Assembly (NCBI GenBank): GCA_963575745.1
Contig: CAUYUJ010019087.1
Span: 123,852 to 187,851 of the forward strand
DNA length: 64,000 bases
Direction: 5' to 3'
DNA from: Prorocentrum cordatum
Lineage: Eukaryota > Sar > Dinophyceae > Prorocentrales > Prorocentraceae
Shown: positions 42,715-53,060 of the stretch, piece after piece
Numbering within the stretch: the first letter of the stretch is position 1
Layout: each line of letters opens with the position of its first letter
Made by a program: the position numbers and the translations under genes
Notes under the pieces: model-generated
Databases searched by the model: none
Told to the model about the DNA's origin: nothing
Seen by the model: only the letters and a program-made list of their open reading frames with translations

Positions 42715-43370
42715 TCCTCCCATTATCCCCCTCCTCCCCCTCCTCCTCCTCCTCCTCCTCCTCCTCGGCCCCGCCCCCATTGTCCTCCTCCTCGCCCTCC
42801 CCCCCGTCCTCCTCACGCAGGGCAGGGGGAAGACGAGGGGAGGGAGGGGGAGGGGAAGAGAAGGGAGAGGAGGATGCGCGCAAGGGAATGACGAGGACGA
42901 TGAGGAGGAGATGGAGAAGGATGAGAAGGGACACGAGGGGGAGGATGGATAGGAAGAGGGTTAGGAGGGATAGGGCATGTGGCATAATGAGGGAGACGAA
43001 GATGAGGATGGGAATGGGAAGATGATGAGGATGACGGAATGGAAAAGGAGAAATGGGAGCATGGGGAGGATGAGGAGTGAGACGAGTATGAGGAGGGAGA
43101 GGAATGTGGGGATGAGGACGGAGAGGAGGATTGGGAGGAGGAGGAGGAGGAGGAGGAGGAGGAGGAGGAGAAGCAGGAGGAGCAAGAGGAGCAGGGATTG
43201 GAATATGAGGAGGATGAGCGCAGCGAGGAGGATGAGGAGGATGAGGGATGAGAAGATGCGAAGGGCGAGAAGGACGAGGATGAAGGTGCGGACGGCGAGG
43301 AGGAGGACTCACGGGATGAGAAAGGCAAAACAGGGAGGGGGGGAGGAGAGAGCGACGCTTCCGAGGCGGG
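42715..43370. repeat. Polypyrimidine then polypurine low-complexity DNA
   Basis: (CCT)n at 42725-42770, followed by GGA/GATGAGGA-type DNA to about 43340. Ser/Pro- and Arg/Glu-rich frames are artefacts. Confidence 0.85.
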
Positions 43371-44180
43371 ACGACGCCTCCGACAGAAGCAGCGGCCCCC
43401 CCTAAGGCGCCTCTGCGGCGCCGAAGGGCCCCCCTGCGGACTCCCCGGGGCCACTGCATAGAGAGGACACCGGCCGCCCACGGCGACCCCGGGCACCCGC
43501 GGCACGCCGTCGCGGCGAGGCGCAGCGCCTGGAGAGCATCCCGGGCTGCTCGCGCCCCTCGCCCGACGCGATTTCTCCCCTGGCCTTCCAGAGAGCTATC
43601 TTTTAGCACTGGAGGCCTAAATACCTAAAAAGCTGAGGGAAACAGCCCAGAACCAAGACGTAGAATTAGCTCTGGGATGGGCTGTTAAGTCGGGTGCCAT
43701 GTTTTTAGCCCTCCTGGAAGGTCAGGGTCACGGGGTGGACGGTCCGAAATGCGCCCCAGCTCCGTCGGGGCTGGGAAGACGACACCTCAACAACTTGCAT
43801 AGACTTCTAACTCATGTCCTCGATCATTGGGATTGCCGTCTCGCATGGGCGGACCTCCTGGGCACCTCCCAAACCCAGACCTCCGGGCGTCCGTTCCCGA
43901 GAATGGAAACCTGCAACAGCACAACACTTGAATACGTGTACACGGTCCCGCCTCCATGGGCCCGACCTCCCGGAGACCTCCCGGACGACACCATTCCTGC
44001 TAATCCCAGGGCTAAAACTGCCTCCAAGGGCTAAATCGCAGGGCTAAACCGCTCTGACACTAACTCCGAGGGCTAAAATCGCAGGGCTAAATCGCAGGGC
44101 TCCTGCCTCCGAGGGCTAAAACTGCCTCCCCCGACATTAATCCCAGGGCTAAATCGCTCTGAGAAGCCCCGAGGGGGGCC
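43370..44180. other. No confident gene; AGGGCTAAA short repeat at 44010-44155
   Basis: 43380-43560 is GC-rich without a convincing frame. From 44010, GCAGGGCTAAATC and CCGAGGGCTAAAAC alternate about eight times. Confidence 0.5.
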
Positions 44181-44269
44181 CGCGGGGCCTCAGAGGCGCC
44201 ATCCTGCCAGATAGGGGGGCCCGCGGCGCCGCGGTGGCGCCCGCCACCCCGCCACTCCTCCCCCTTCCC

Positions 44270-45270
44270 CCTTTTCCCTACTCATCCTCCGGATCCCCCT
44301 CTCCATCCTCATCTTCATCCTCCTCTCGCTCTCGCCCTTCATCCTCCTCATTTTCCTCATCCCCCTCATATTCCTCGTCCTCCTATCCCTGCACCTCCTC
44401 CTGATGCTCCTCCTCCTCCCCCTCCTCTTCGTCCCAATCCTCCTGTCCATCCTCATCCTCATGCCCAATCTCCCTCCTCATCCTCATTCATTATTCTCAT
44501 CGTCCGATCCCTTCTTCTCCTTGCCTCCCTCATCCTCCTAACCCTCCTCATCTCCCTCTCCATCCTCATCCTTCTGCTCATCCTTGCCTCCCTCCACATC
44601 CTCACTCGTCCTCCTCATTATCTTACCCCCTATGCCCTATGCACTATCCCTCGTCCTATCCCTTCTCATCATTCTCATCCTCACTCTCTTCCCTCTGATC
44701 GGTGTCCTCATCCTCATCCTCCTCGACCTCCTCCTACCCCCTTCTTCCTCATCCTCTTGCTCCTCCTCCTCCTCCTCCTCCTCCTCCTCCTCCTCCTCCT
44801 CCTCCTCCCCTACCTCCTCCCCCTCCCAATCTCCTCCCCCCCCCTCCTCCTCCTCCTCCTCCTCCTCCTCCTCCTCCTCCTCCTCCTCCTCCTCCTCCCC
44901 TCCTCCTCCTCCTCCTCGTCCTCCTCCTCCTCCTCCTCCTCCTCCTCCTCCCTCCTCCTCCTCCTCGATATCATCCTCCTCTTCCTCCTCCTCCGCCTCC
45001 CTCTCCCCCTCCCGCTCCCCCTCCTCCTCCTCCTCCCCTCTCCTCCTCCTCCTCCTCCCCCTCCTCCTCCTCCTGCTCCTCCTCCTCCTCCTCGCTTTCC
45101 TCCTCCTCCTCCTCCTCCTCCTCCTCCTCCCTCATCGTCCTCCCCCTGCCCTTCCTCGCCGGAGGACGGGGAACACGGAGGGGAGAAGGATAAGGGGCGG
45201 GGCCGAAGAGGAGGAGGAGGAGGAGGAGGAGGAGGAGAAGGAGAAGGAGGAGGAGGAGGATGAGCAGGAC
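44270..45270. repeat. Long CTC/CCT polypyrimidine tract, then GGA tract
   Basis: 44270-44700 is CATCCTC-rich. 44755-45140 is nearly pure CTC. 45205-45260 is (GGA)n. Leu/Ser/Pro-rich frames are repeat translations. Confidence 0.92.
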
Positions 45271-45278
45271 GAGAGGGA

Positions 45279-45315
45279 ATCTGATGATGATGATGATGAT
45301 GATGATGATGGTGAA

Positions 45316-45368
<53 letters not shown>

Positions 45369-45462
45369 CGCTGAGGATGATGATGATGATGATGATGATG
45401 AGGATGATGATGGTGATGATGATTATGGTGATGATGATGATGATGCTGATGATGATGATGAT
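45279..45462. repeat. (GAT)n microsatellite
   Basis: About 180 bp of GAT with few interruptions. Poly-Asp, poly-Met and poly-His frames are artefacts. Confidence 0.95.
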
Positions 45463-45789
45463 CCCTGCGTCTGAAAAGGTCAAGAGCGCCTAGCTCGTAC
45501 TGCCCCTCGGACCGAGGCGTTTCTTTATGGCCCTGCGGTGGCAACGATCGGTCTCGTGCGCCTCGGCGCACACACGCATATCGCCCGAATGCCGAGAGCA
45601 ATCAACCGCCTCAGCCGAGGCAAGCGGGTGACCGCACCAAGCAGTCGAAGCGGCTCAGCACGCACGGCAGCTGGCATGGCCACGCTGTGCGGTCAGGCAT
45701 GCTGGGACACAGCAGAGCTGTGCGCCGCGCATGAGAAGCAACTGGGTCTCTAGGCAAAGGCCACGGCTGACCGACGTTGCTCCTCAGGC

Positions 45790-46920
45790 CTGCAGAAATC
45801 GAACCAGAGCGTGGGCGGGCCTGCGCTCTCGGGTCGCCCTCCACGTCGAGGGACGGGCGGGCACTGACGCGAAACGCGCCAGAAGCTACACTGAGCAGAG
45901 GCGTGCAGGCACTCCGAGACGGAGGCAAACACGGCTGCCCCTCTCTTCAGCAGAACAACCCGTGGACTGGCGCAGGCCCCACAGACTGACTGGTTGCATT
46001 GCTGAGGGCAAAGAGCACGTTCCCGAGAGAGGGCGGACCTTGACTCCTGGGCCAGCCTCCAAAGAGACCCCCTGCTGAGGGCCTGCATGGTCACTGAGCC
46101 TGCGCCCTTGGCCAGGGCGGGCGACCTCGCCAAACAGAGACAATAAGGCAAGGGGGGGGGGGGGGGGAACATGGCAACGGTCGAAGCGGCCTGGCAAACC
46201 CAGGCCGCCTCCGTGCCGAGCCCCCCCCTCCCCAGAGGAAGAAATTCACGCGCGCCTCCCGACGGGCGGAAATCCGAGGCGCGTGTTCCAGGGCTGGCTG
46301 CGAGACACCAGCACCGCCAAGCGGTCGGCCAAGGGCAGAGCAAAATATCGCCCGTCTGGCGGAACCCACGGCCCGAGTTCCAGGGCTGGCTGCGTAGCAC
46401 CAGCACCGCCAAACAGGACGACCGAAAGGGAGGGGAGGGCAAAAGACATAGCTAGGGCACGGAGCGTGCCGCTAAAAAGTAAGCGAGAGCAGCGCAGACG
46501 AGACCCATCAGCAGAGCAACGTGTCCATCGGCACAAGGCCCCACACAGGACTGGTTGCATTGCCAATGGGCGGAGCAGATCCGGTGCGTGGGCGAACCTA
46601 CGCACCTGGGTCCGCCTCCGCTGAAGCTTGCTGCAAAGGCAACCGCAGCTACTGAAAGGCAACACCGAGCACAAGCCAGGCTGCGAAGTGTCGGAGCCCA
46701 ATCCTGAACGTGGGCGGACCTACCCGCTGCGCGCGCACCGAGTAGATCCACGCTCGCGACGGGGGCCCGCCTAGGGCAGCGGCAAGCGACCTGCCCGACA
46801 GCAGCGCAACTGTCCACCTGGCACCTGGCCACGCAGGGACTTGTTGCATTGCCGACGGTATCGGGCCCGATCCCGTGCGTGCGCGGACCCACGCACACGG
46901 TTCAGGCCCGAACTGGCGCG
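45790..46920 (-). repeat. Degenerate ~285-bp tandem array next to the retroelement 3' end
   Basis: The core TGGTTGCATTGC, preceded by CAGCAGAnCAA and a GGCCCCACAnnG-like segment and followed by GGGC and TGGGCGGACCT, recurs near 45987, 46550 and 46840 (spacing about 565 and 288 bp). A shorter 92-bp repeat, TTCCAGGGCTGGCTGCG plus ACCAGCACCGCCAA, occurs at 46286 and 46378. The array ends where the last retroelement frame stops (46926), so it could be the element's 3' untranslated region or its insertion site. Confidence 0.75.
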
Positions 46921-46925
46921 AGAGG

Positions 46926-47699
46926 CTAGCCGCCCACACGCCTGCGCAGGCGGCTCAGAGGCTCAGGGTCACCGGTGCTGCGCTGCCATGCTGGCTGCAG
47001 CCAACGCTTGAGGCGGCCGATCACCGCCTTCTGCCTGTTGCTCTCGGGCGCCCTCGGACACGCCTTCGCCGAGCCCGACATCCTGACGCTCTGCGTCCAA
47101 TAGCCGCACTTGACGCAGAAGAGGTGACTGCCTGCTCGCAACAACTCGTGGGAGTCGTGCGGATCGAGCCCTCGCCACGGTGGAAGCGCGGGTGGGGGCA
47201 TGGGCGGCGGCTGCGCAGCAGGTGCCGCCACCCGTTCCTCGCAAGCTGCTGCGGCCGCGCTGCCGCTGCCAGACGAGGCCCCACCACATCCACCGTCACG
47301 CTGAACACTGTCATCTGCTGCTGCTGCGCTCGCCGCGGCCGCGGCGACCGAGCCCGAGGCCCCCTCCGAACCCGAAATCCACGAGCCCGAGATCGTCTCG
47401 CCCCGACCCGCGCACTCCTGGCAGGCCCAGAGCGCGTCGCTGCCGACCTCGAGCCATGTGCCATGTCTGCCGCACGTCCCTCGCGAGCAGTCGCGAAAAC
47501 TGCAGTGGCTCCTCCAGCGCAGCTTGCATCCCTGCCAATCGCACCGCACCGCCGCCATGCCTGGCCCATCGTGGCCGTCCGCGGCGGTCAGCTCCGAGTC
47601 GCCCTCCTGCATGGCGGCGCCCAGCCAGCGGAAGACCTTCCTGACTAGGCGGTCCTTGCGCAGGCTGCGCGCGCGAACCACCTCGTCCGTGGGGTGCAT
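46926..47699 (-). pseudogene. C-terminal region with zinc-binding motif of the retroelement
   Basis: One frame of 257 codons starts MHPTDEVVRARSLRKDRLV, continues VFRWLGAAMQEGDSELTAA, and is interrupted by a low-complexity Ala/Gly/Ser middle. Near the end it has HLFCVKCGYWTQSVRMSG then KACP (about 47059-47131), a Cys/His pattern at the C-terminus. It closes RLRRRVGG before a TAG at 46926-46928. Function is inferred from position only. Confidence 0.7.
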
Positions 47700-48200
47700 C
47701 TCCGCGTTCTGGATGGCGCGAACGTCCGAACGTTGGTTGTCCTGCGCTGCCAGTCGGTGATGCGCTCAGCCTGCACGTCCGCCAGCGTCGCGTGGGCTTT
47801 CACCTTGTGGACCGTGGCGTTGTCGATGCCGATGTCCTCGGGCGCTCGCCAGAAGCGGACCCAACGCTCACGGTAGGGTCTCTGCCACTGGAGGCACCAC
47901 ACCACGCTTTGCCCGCTGCGAAGCCGCCCGCGAGCAGCTGGCAGTCGGTGTAGATCCTGACTGGCGGGAGGCAGTCCTGCATCCCTTCGGTGGCCGCAGC
48001 AAGCTCCGCGGCACCCGACTCCTGTGGGCATGGCCATGGTAGCGGGCCGAAGATGCTGAGGGCCTCCTCGTCGCGGCCCATGGCAACTGCAGCCTATCCA
48101 CCCCGCGCGGAGACCAGGCTGGGATCCAGGACGCTGCCGTCGGTGAAGAGGTCGCCAGCAAGGGGTTGTCCCACAAGGTCGGCGCGCCCTTCCTTGCGTG
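47640..48200 (-). pseudogene. RNase H domain of the retroelement
   Basis: Catalytic residues are all present but spread over three frames. FTDGS (48139-48141, first Asp) ends one frame. ESGAAELAAATEGM (Glu at about 48004-48006) and IYTDCQLLAGG (Asp at about 47944-47946) are in the next. RFWRAPEDIGIDNATVHKVKAHA (His near 47793) is in a third. At least two frameshifts therefore separate them. The domain would remove the RNA strand of the RNA/DNA hybrid. Confidence 0.85.
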
Positions 48201-48389
48201 CCAGGCGCTCCTCCGTGGGCAGACGGAGTGAGCGCCTTTGCTCTGGTGCCAGAGCCCTCGACCGCAGCGGGTCCTCCGTGGCCTCTGCGCTGGCCATGTC
48301 GGCGAAGGTCCCGACATGGATGTCGTCGGGCGGCCTCCTCTCGTCTGCGTCGCCATTGGCGCCCCGCTCTGCGCGGCCGAGCGCGGTGG

Positions 48390-49260
48390 CGGGGCACTGC
48401 CGCGCCAAGTGACGCACCGTGCCGTGCGCATTGCACCCGCGCGGGCACCAAGGCGACGACGCCAACAACCGCTCCTCTTGGAAACGGCGCGCCACTGGCC
48501 AGAGACCGCCGGCCAACGTTTTCTTGGCCGAGCTCATCTGACTGGCCGCTTGCTGGTTCATCCCCTTGCGGTGCAGGGTGCGCCTGATGCTTGGCAGCCC
48601 CCCCCTGCGGCCAAGCGCTCCAGGCCAGGATGCCTGCCCTCGTCTCTCCGCAGCAGCCGCTCATGGCCGGCGCCAATGAGCTTGGAGAGCTTGGAGAGGG
48701 TCGGAGTGCCCAAGGCCTTCAAGCCGATGGGCTGCTTCAGGTCGTTGAAGAAAAGCCTGGTCGCAGAGCTTCCCATCCCAGGCGATGGCATGCCAACGCG
48801 CAGGCCGCGGCAAGGCCCCTGCCTGCCAGCGCCCCAGGCCCATCCGCAACCCTCCTTGCCAAGGCCCCTGCAAGCGCGCTCCCGAGTGCTCGCAAAGTCC
48901 GTGCGGTCCGAATTGAACTGCACCGCCTTGGCCCACGCCACGATGGGCAGCGCCACGTGATCGACGAGCGGGTCGCTGGCCAGGCACTTTCTGAAGAGGA
49001 AACTGAGAATGAGGCTCTTGCCAGGCCCTCTGCCGTGATGAACGGCATTGATCTGCCTCCGCCACTTGGTGAGCTGCGGCGATGGCCATCCCACCGCGCT
49101 CAGGCAGCGTCGGGTGGCAAGCCTGAGCCCCGTGTTGGCGACCCGCGCTGCTGCTGGTGTCTCCTGGGAGCGGGTGGCGTAAAGCCTCTGCAGCTGCGCT
49201 GCCGCCTTGGTGTGGCGCGCCTCGAGAACCTCTTGACCGAGTCGGCGATGGGAAAGGCAT
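48390..49260 (-). pseudogene. Thumb/connection region and cysteine knuckle of the retroelement
   Basis: Two frames carry the signal. 49094-48558 reads WPSPQLTKWRRQINAVHHGRG, LPIVAWAKAVQFNSD and DLKQPIGLKALGTPTLSKL. After a shift, 48561-48393 reads LWPVARRFQEERLLASSPW followed by a CPRGCNAHGTVRHLARQCP knuckle (C-x3-C-x7-H-x4-C, about 48393-48447). A comparable Cys/His knuckle between RT and RNase H is usual in these elements. Confidence 0.75.
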
Positions 49261-50200
49261 TGCCCCCCATCTGCTTGGCCACCAGTGAGGCCAGCTCAGG
49301 CGGGCTCGCGAGCAGCTCGCTCTTCGACTCTGACACCGTGCAGCCCAGCGCCACTAGCTGCGCCGCCACGGCCTTGGTCGCCTGGGCGGCGCACGCCGCG
49401 ACCTGCGCCATGGGGCCGTGGCAACCGCCGCAGCAGCCGTCGAACATGATGGCGAGGGTGACCCGAGGCTCGAGCACCCGCCATAGGCGCGCGTGCTCAT
49501 CGGCCACCACGAGCAAGCCGCACTTGAGGAGCCGTCCTGCGTGCGAGCAACCAGCGAGGAGGCCCGCATCGAGCAAGTAGGGGTCAGAGAAGCTGCCGTC
49601 GAGCATGAAACGCCGCGCGCCAGCATACAAAACCAGTGCCAAACCCAGCAGCCCTCTTGGGTAGCCCGCCATGGCGATGCGGTCCTGGATGATCGCCAGG
49701 TCGACTAGCTCGTAGGCCTTCCACAGGTCAATGAGTGATGCTGCAGCTCCCTCGCCCCGTGCCTGCGATGCCTCGGCTCGGAGCGCTTGCCACCAGACGG
49801 CCTCTTCGGCCGCGCGCCCGCGGCCGCCCCAGAATGCATCCGCGACGCCTGGGTCAATCTGGGGGCCCCAGTGCCGCGCGTCTGGCTGGCGGACGCGACT
49901 CCATAGGCGCGGGGGCCAGCCCGGCAGGCCTATGGGCCGAAAGCCCCCTTCAAGCGTGGAGGACATCACCGCGAGGGAGTCGGTGATGACGTCGGGCCAG
50001 CCGCCCAGCTCCCCGCACCGCACCCCGAAGCCGATGATGACCTCCAGCGGGGCGTCGCTGAGGCCCGCTGCCCGGGGTTCAGGCGATCGCTGTCAACCCC
50101 AGTGCTGCGCCTGAACGTCTTGGCGGCCTGACGCGCCCGATCGGCCGAAGGCCTGGGTAGTGCCTCTGCCTCGGTGGGCGGCCGCCGCGGGCGAAAGCGA
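49200..50200 (-). pseudogene. Reverse transcriptase domain of the retroelement
   Basis: The entry region is near 50150-50050 (KTFRRSTGVDSDRLNP). The frame then shifts into 50023-49100. Recognisable motifs are GGFRPIGLPGWPPRLWSRVR (residues 26-45 of that frame), SLIDLWKAYELVD (96-108, motif A aspartate), GLLAGCSHAG (154-163, motif B) and LAIMFDGCCGG (190-200). In functional enzymes motif C reads xxDD; here it is FDG, so the second catalytic aspartate is glycine (49436-49441). Downstream text (QLVALGCTVSESKSELLAS) fits the end of the domain. The catalytic change plus frameshifts at both ends imply an inactive copy. Confidence 0.88.
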
Positions 50201-50299
50201 TCGCTTTCCTGCCGAGCCCGCGAGACCTCGGAGGCCCACTGCTGCGCCACGATCTCCACTCGGTCGGGGCCGTGCGCTGGAGCTCCGCGTAGCTCGTCA

Positions 50300-51984
50300 T
50301 CAGGTGCCCAGCCGCGCGGTCCTCGCCGATGGGCGCGTAGGTTCCTGCGCCTGCTGCAATGGAAGTGCGGATCCACTCCTTGAGCCCCTGACCGCGGATG
50401 GAGGCAAAGGCGGCGCCCTCGGCCTCTGCCGCAGCCCTGGCCTCGGCAGCCCATTCTGCCAGGAGCAACGGGTCGGGGCAATGTGCCGCCAAGGCAACGC
50501 GTGCCCACTGCGCCCCCTGCGGGAGGCCCTCCATGGTCGGGGGCCTCGGCGCTGATTCGCCTGCGCGTGGCTCTCGGCCGTCTGCGCTGCCGCCGCCGCA
50601 GCTGCCGTCGCCCCCGTCGTCGCTGGAATCCGACGGGAGGTCGCCGTGGTAGCGCATGAAATGCTTGACGGCCTGCGTGTAGCTGTAGAGCTCGACGTCC
50701 GCGATAGCCCACGCGTCAGGGGAGCTGGATTCAAGGGCGGCCATGCTGCGGTGGTACTCGCTCTGCACAGGCTGCGCGCCTGACCAGTTCTCCTCGCGCA
50801 GCTCCACAGCCCTGTCCAAGCGTGCCGCTGCGCGGTCTATGAAAGGCTGCTCCGTGCAGGTGCCGACCGCGCCATCGCTGCCAGTGCTGCCGCTGGCTGT
50901 GGGTGCCGCCGTCGAAGCCGATGCTGCCTGCCCCGTACTGGCGGCTGCTGGGCATCCCCCACCTGCTGCCGCCACCGTGGCAGAGGAGCCTGGAGGGGGC
51001 TGGGCTGGGATCGAGCTGACCCCCTCAGCATATGCTGCTCCCCTTGCCGCCTTTGCGTCTGCGCCGCTGAGGGCCTCCACGGCGTTCACGTCGACGGTGC
51101 CATCGCCCTCGTACTGGCTGATGCGTGCGAACGCGTAGTGCGCGCACAGCCCCATGCACTCTGCCTTGTCGAGCTCAGGGACGGGGGCGTGCAAGTGCGG
51201 GGGCCAGCCTCGAGCGAGGCGCTGGAGGGTCCTCCGGACCCCTTGCACGCCCACCTCGATGGCGCTCCAGTCGCCGACGGCTGCCGCTCGCTCGAGGGCG
51301 GCGCGCAGGACTGTGGGCTGTGGCGTCCCACGTATGTCACCACTCAGGTTGGGCCGTGGCGTCGACCGCGGGTCGCCGCTCAGATTGCCGCCACCCAAGT
51401 GCGGCCCCCAATCCGTAGGAAGCTGGGTCGAAACATCGAAGGCGATGGGGGCGCCAGGGAGGCGCCTGCTGTAGCCGCCGCGCTCCTCCAACCACCGTTT
51501 CGATTCCAAGTAGTTGTCGACCGTTTGGTGGTGCTCCCCCCCCCCATCTTCGGGATGTGGGTGGCCGAGCTGTCGCAGGATGCGAATCAGCTCTCGCCTG
51601 CCAGGACCCCCGCGCCGCCGCGCCAAAGAGCAGACCTCTCTCGCAGTGCGCATGCGGTTCTCCAAATCCTGTGCCAGGCCCGTGGCGGAAGATGTAGGGC
51701 GCGCACTACTCCATCCACTCGTCCTCGTCATTGCAGTAGTTGGGGTTGCTCGGGTCGGCGACCCAGCTGCGCGCTCAACGCCCCGACGCGCGCTTGCAAC
51801 GCTTGATGGCCCTGGCCTGCATGCGCTCGGCCTCGCGTCGCTCGGGGTCCAGCTGGAGGCGCTCTTCGGACGCCTGTCCCCCGTCATCGGCCTCGGCGCC
51901 GCCTGTGAGAAGCCTCGCCTGGGTGAAGTAGTCGCTCAGGTGCATGAGCTTCTCCCACTTGAAGCTGGCTTTGGGGCCCTTCAT
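50300..51984 (-). pseudogene. Linker region between endonuclease and RT
   Basis: Frame one runs 51984-51775 (KGPKASFKWEKLMHLSDYF) and stops at CKRASGR. After a frameshift, WVADPSNPNYCNDEDEWM continues near 51740. A long open stretch follows (about 51690-50290) with LAQDLENRMRTAREVCSLA, YLESKRWLEERGGYSRRLPG, ELDKAECMGLCAHYAFARIS and EGAAFASIRGQGLKEWIRT. Composition is balanced, but no named domain was recognised. Position suggests the region that connects endonuclease to RT in these elements. Confidence 0.7.
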
Positions 51985-52113
51985 GGGGCGCGCCTTCGCC
52001 CGTGAGTCGAAAGCGAACTGCGGCGGGCCCCCCCGTCCCCGATGGGAATCGGCGTCGTCGGGGTCGATCTGGCAAGCCCACGCGAGTTCCTCCTCTACGC
52101 TCTCGCAGAGCCC

Positions 52114-53060
52114 CTAACATGCCTGCCCCATGTCCAGCAGGGCTCCGCCCATGTCGATCTGGGCCCGGACAGAGCTGCGGCCCCAGTGCTTCACCAGCAT
52201 GGGCCCGCAAGGGCGGGCCTTGGGGAAAGCCGCCGGCCCCTTGACCCTGAACGACTGGCCCATGTCGCCGTAGCAAGTAAGGCTGAGCTGCACTGCCATG
52301 CGTGGGCGGCAAGGGTTGGCGCACCCCTGCGCGGTCGTGCCCAGGCGCTTGCAGGCTAGCGCTCGATCGAGAATATCGGAGCTGACGATGAACCAGTCGA
52401 GCTCCGAGGGCCCCTCGGTCGGGGGGCGCTGGCAGGTGCCCGCGCCCGCGTCAACAGCGCGTCCGCCAACTTTGCCCAGCCAGTGCCCCGCGCGTTGAAA
52501 GAAACGCCCGGGCCCCACGTTCCAGTCGCCTGCGATGACCCGCGGCGTCCACGCGCGCTTGATGAGGGGACGAGGGGGCCGACCCTGCAGCGCAGACTGG
52601 CAGGTCTCGCCGGCGCCGTCGTTGCCCAGGTATACGGGGCCCAACAGAAACCCACCAAGTACCGCTCCATTGGCATTGGCTACCGTGGCCCTGCCGTCAG
52701 AGACACGGCAGCTCGACTTGCAACCCTGCGCGCCTGGGCCGCACATACCGCAGGTAGAGCGCACTGCGACCCCAGTGCCACCGCTCACCGCGCGCTGCTG
52801 CGATGCCCCCACGGAACTCACGCCTGGGGTCAGCACCGCGCCCCAGCTGACCTGCCTGCACCGCTGCTCCTGCTCGACCACTCCGCAGCCGTTGAGGTGG
52901 TGCTCCTGAAAGCAGATCGCATCGCCCATGCGCGCGTCGGCGACCACCTGCCGCTGCGGGCCCTGCTGTTCCCCGAGGATGGTCGCGAAAAAGGGCCCCG
53001 ACCGCTGCCGTCGCGGCTGACCACCGTGAATATGGGCTCGCTACCCGCGCTACTTCCCCC
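52114..53060 (-). pseudogene. Endonuclease domain of the retroelement (EEP superfamily)
   Basis: The main frame (52947-52114, 277 codons) shows the superfamily motifs in order: QEHHL (residues 14-18, catalytic Glu), GGTGVAV (56-62), GDWN (140-143, catalytic Asp/Asn) and SELDWFIVS (181-189). The usual closing SDH/PHR motif reads NPCRP (211-215), so the catalytic histidine appears replaced by cysteine. The N-terminal strand (FTVVSRDGSGRGP) is in another frame near 53030. A TAG at 52114-52116 interrupts the frame. The same frame continues past it (GLCESVEEELAWACQIDPDD) to about 51775. The enzyme would nick target DNA to prime reverse transcription. Confidence 0.85.

Noticed and set aside
44584-45601. 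Ser/Leu/Pro-rich and poly-Asp/His frames
   Set aside because: Polypyrimidine and (GAT)n microsatellite artefacts.
46600-46900. tRNA or small RNA genes in the tandem array
   Set aside because: No cloverleaf, A/B box pair or snRNA signature could be found.
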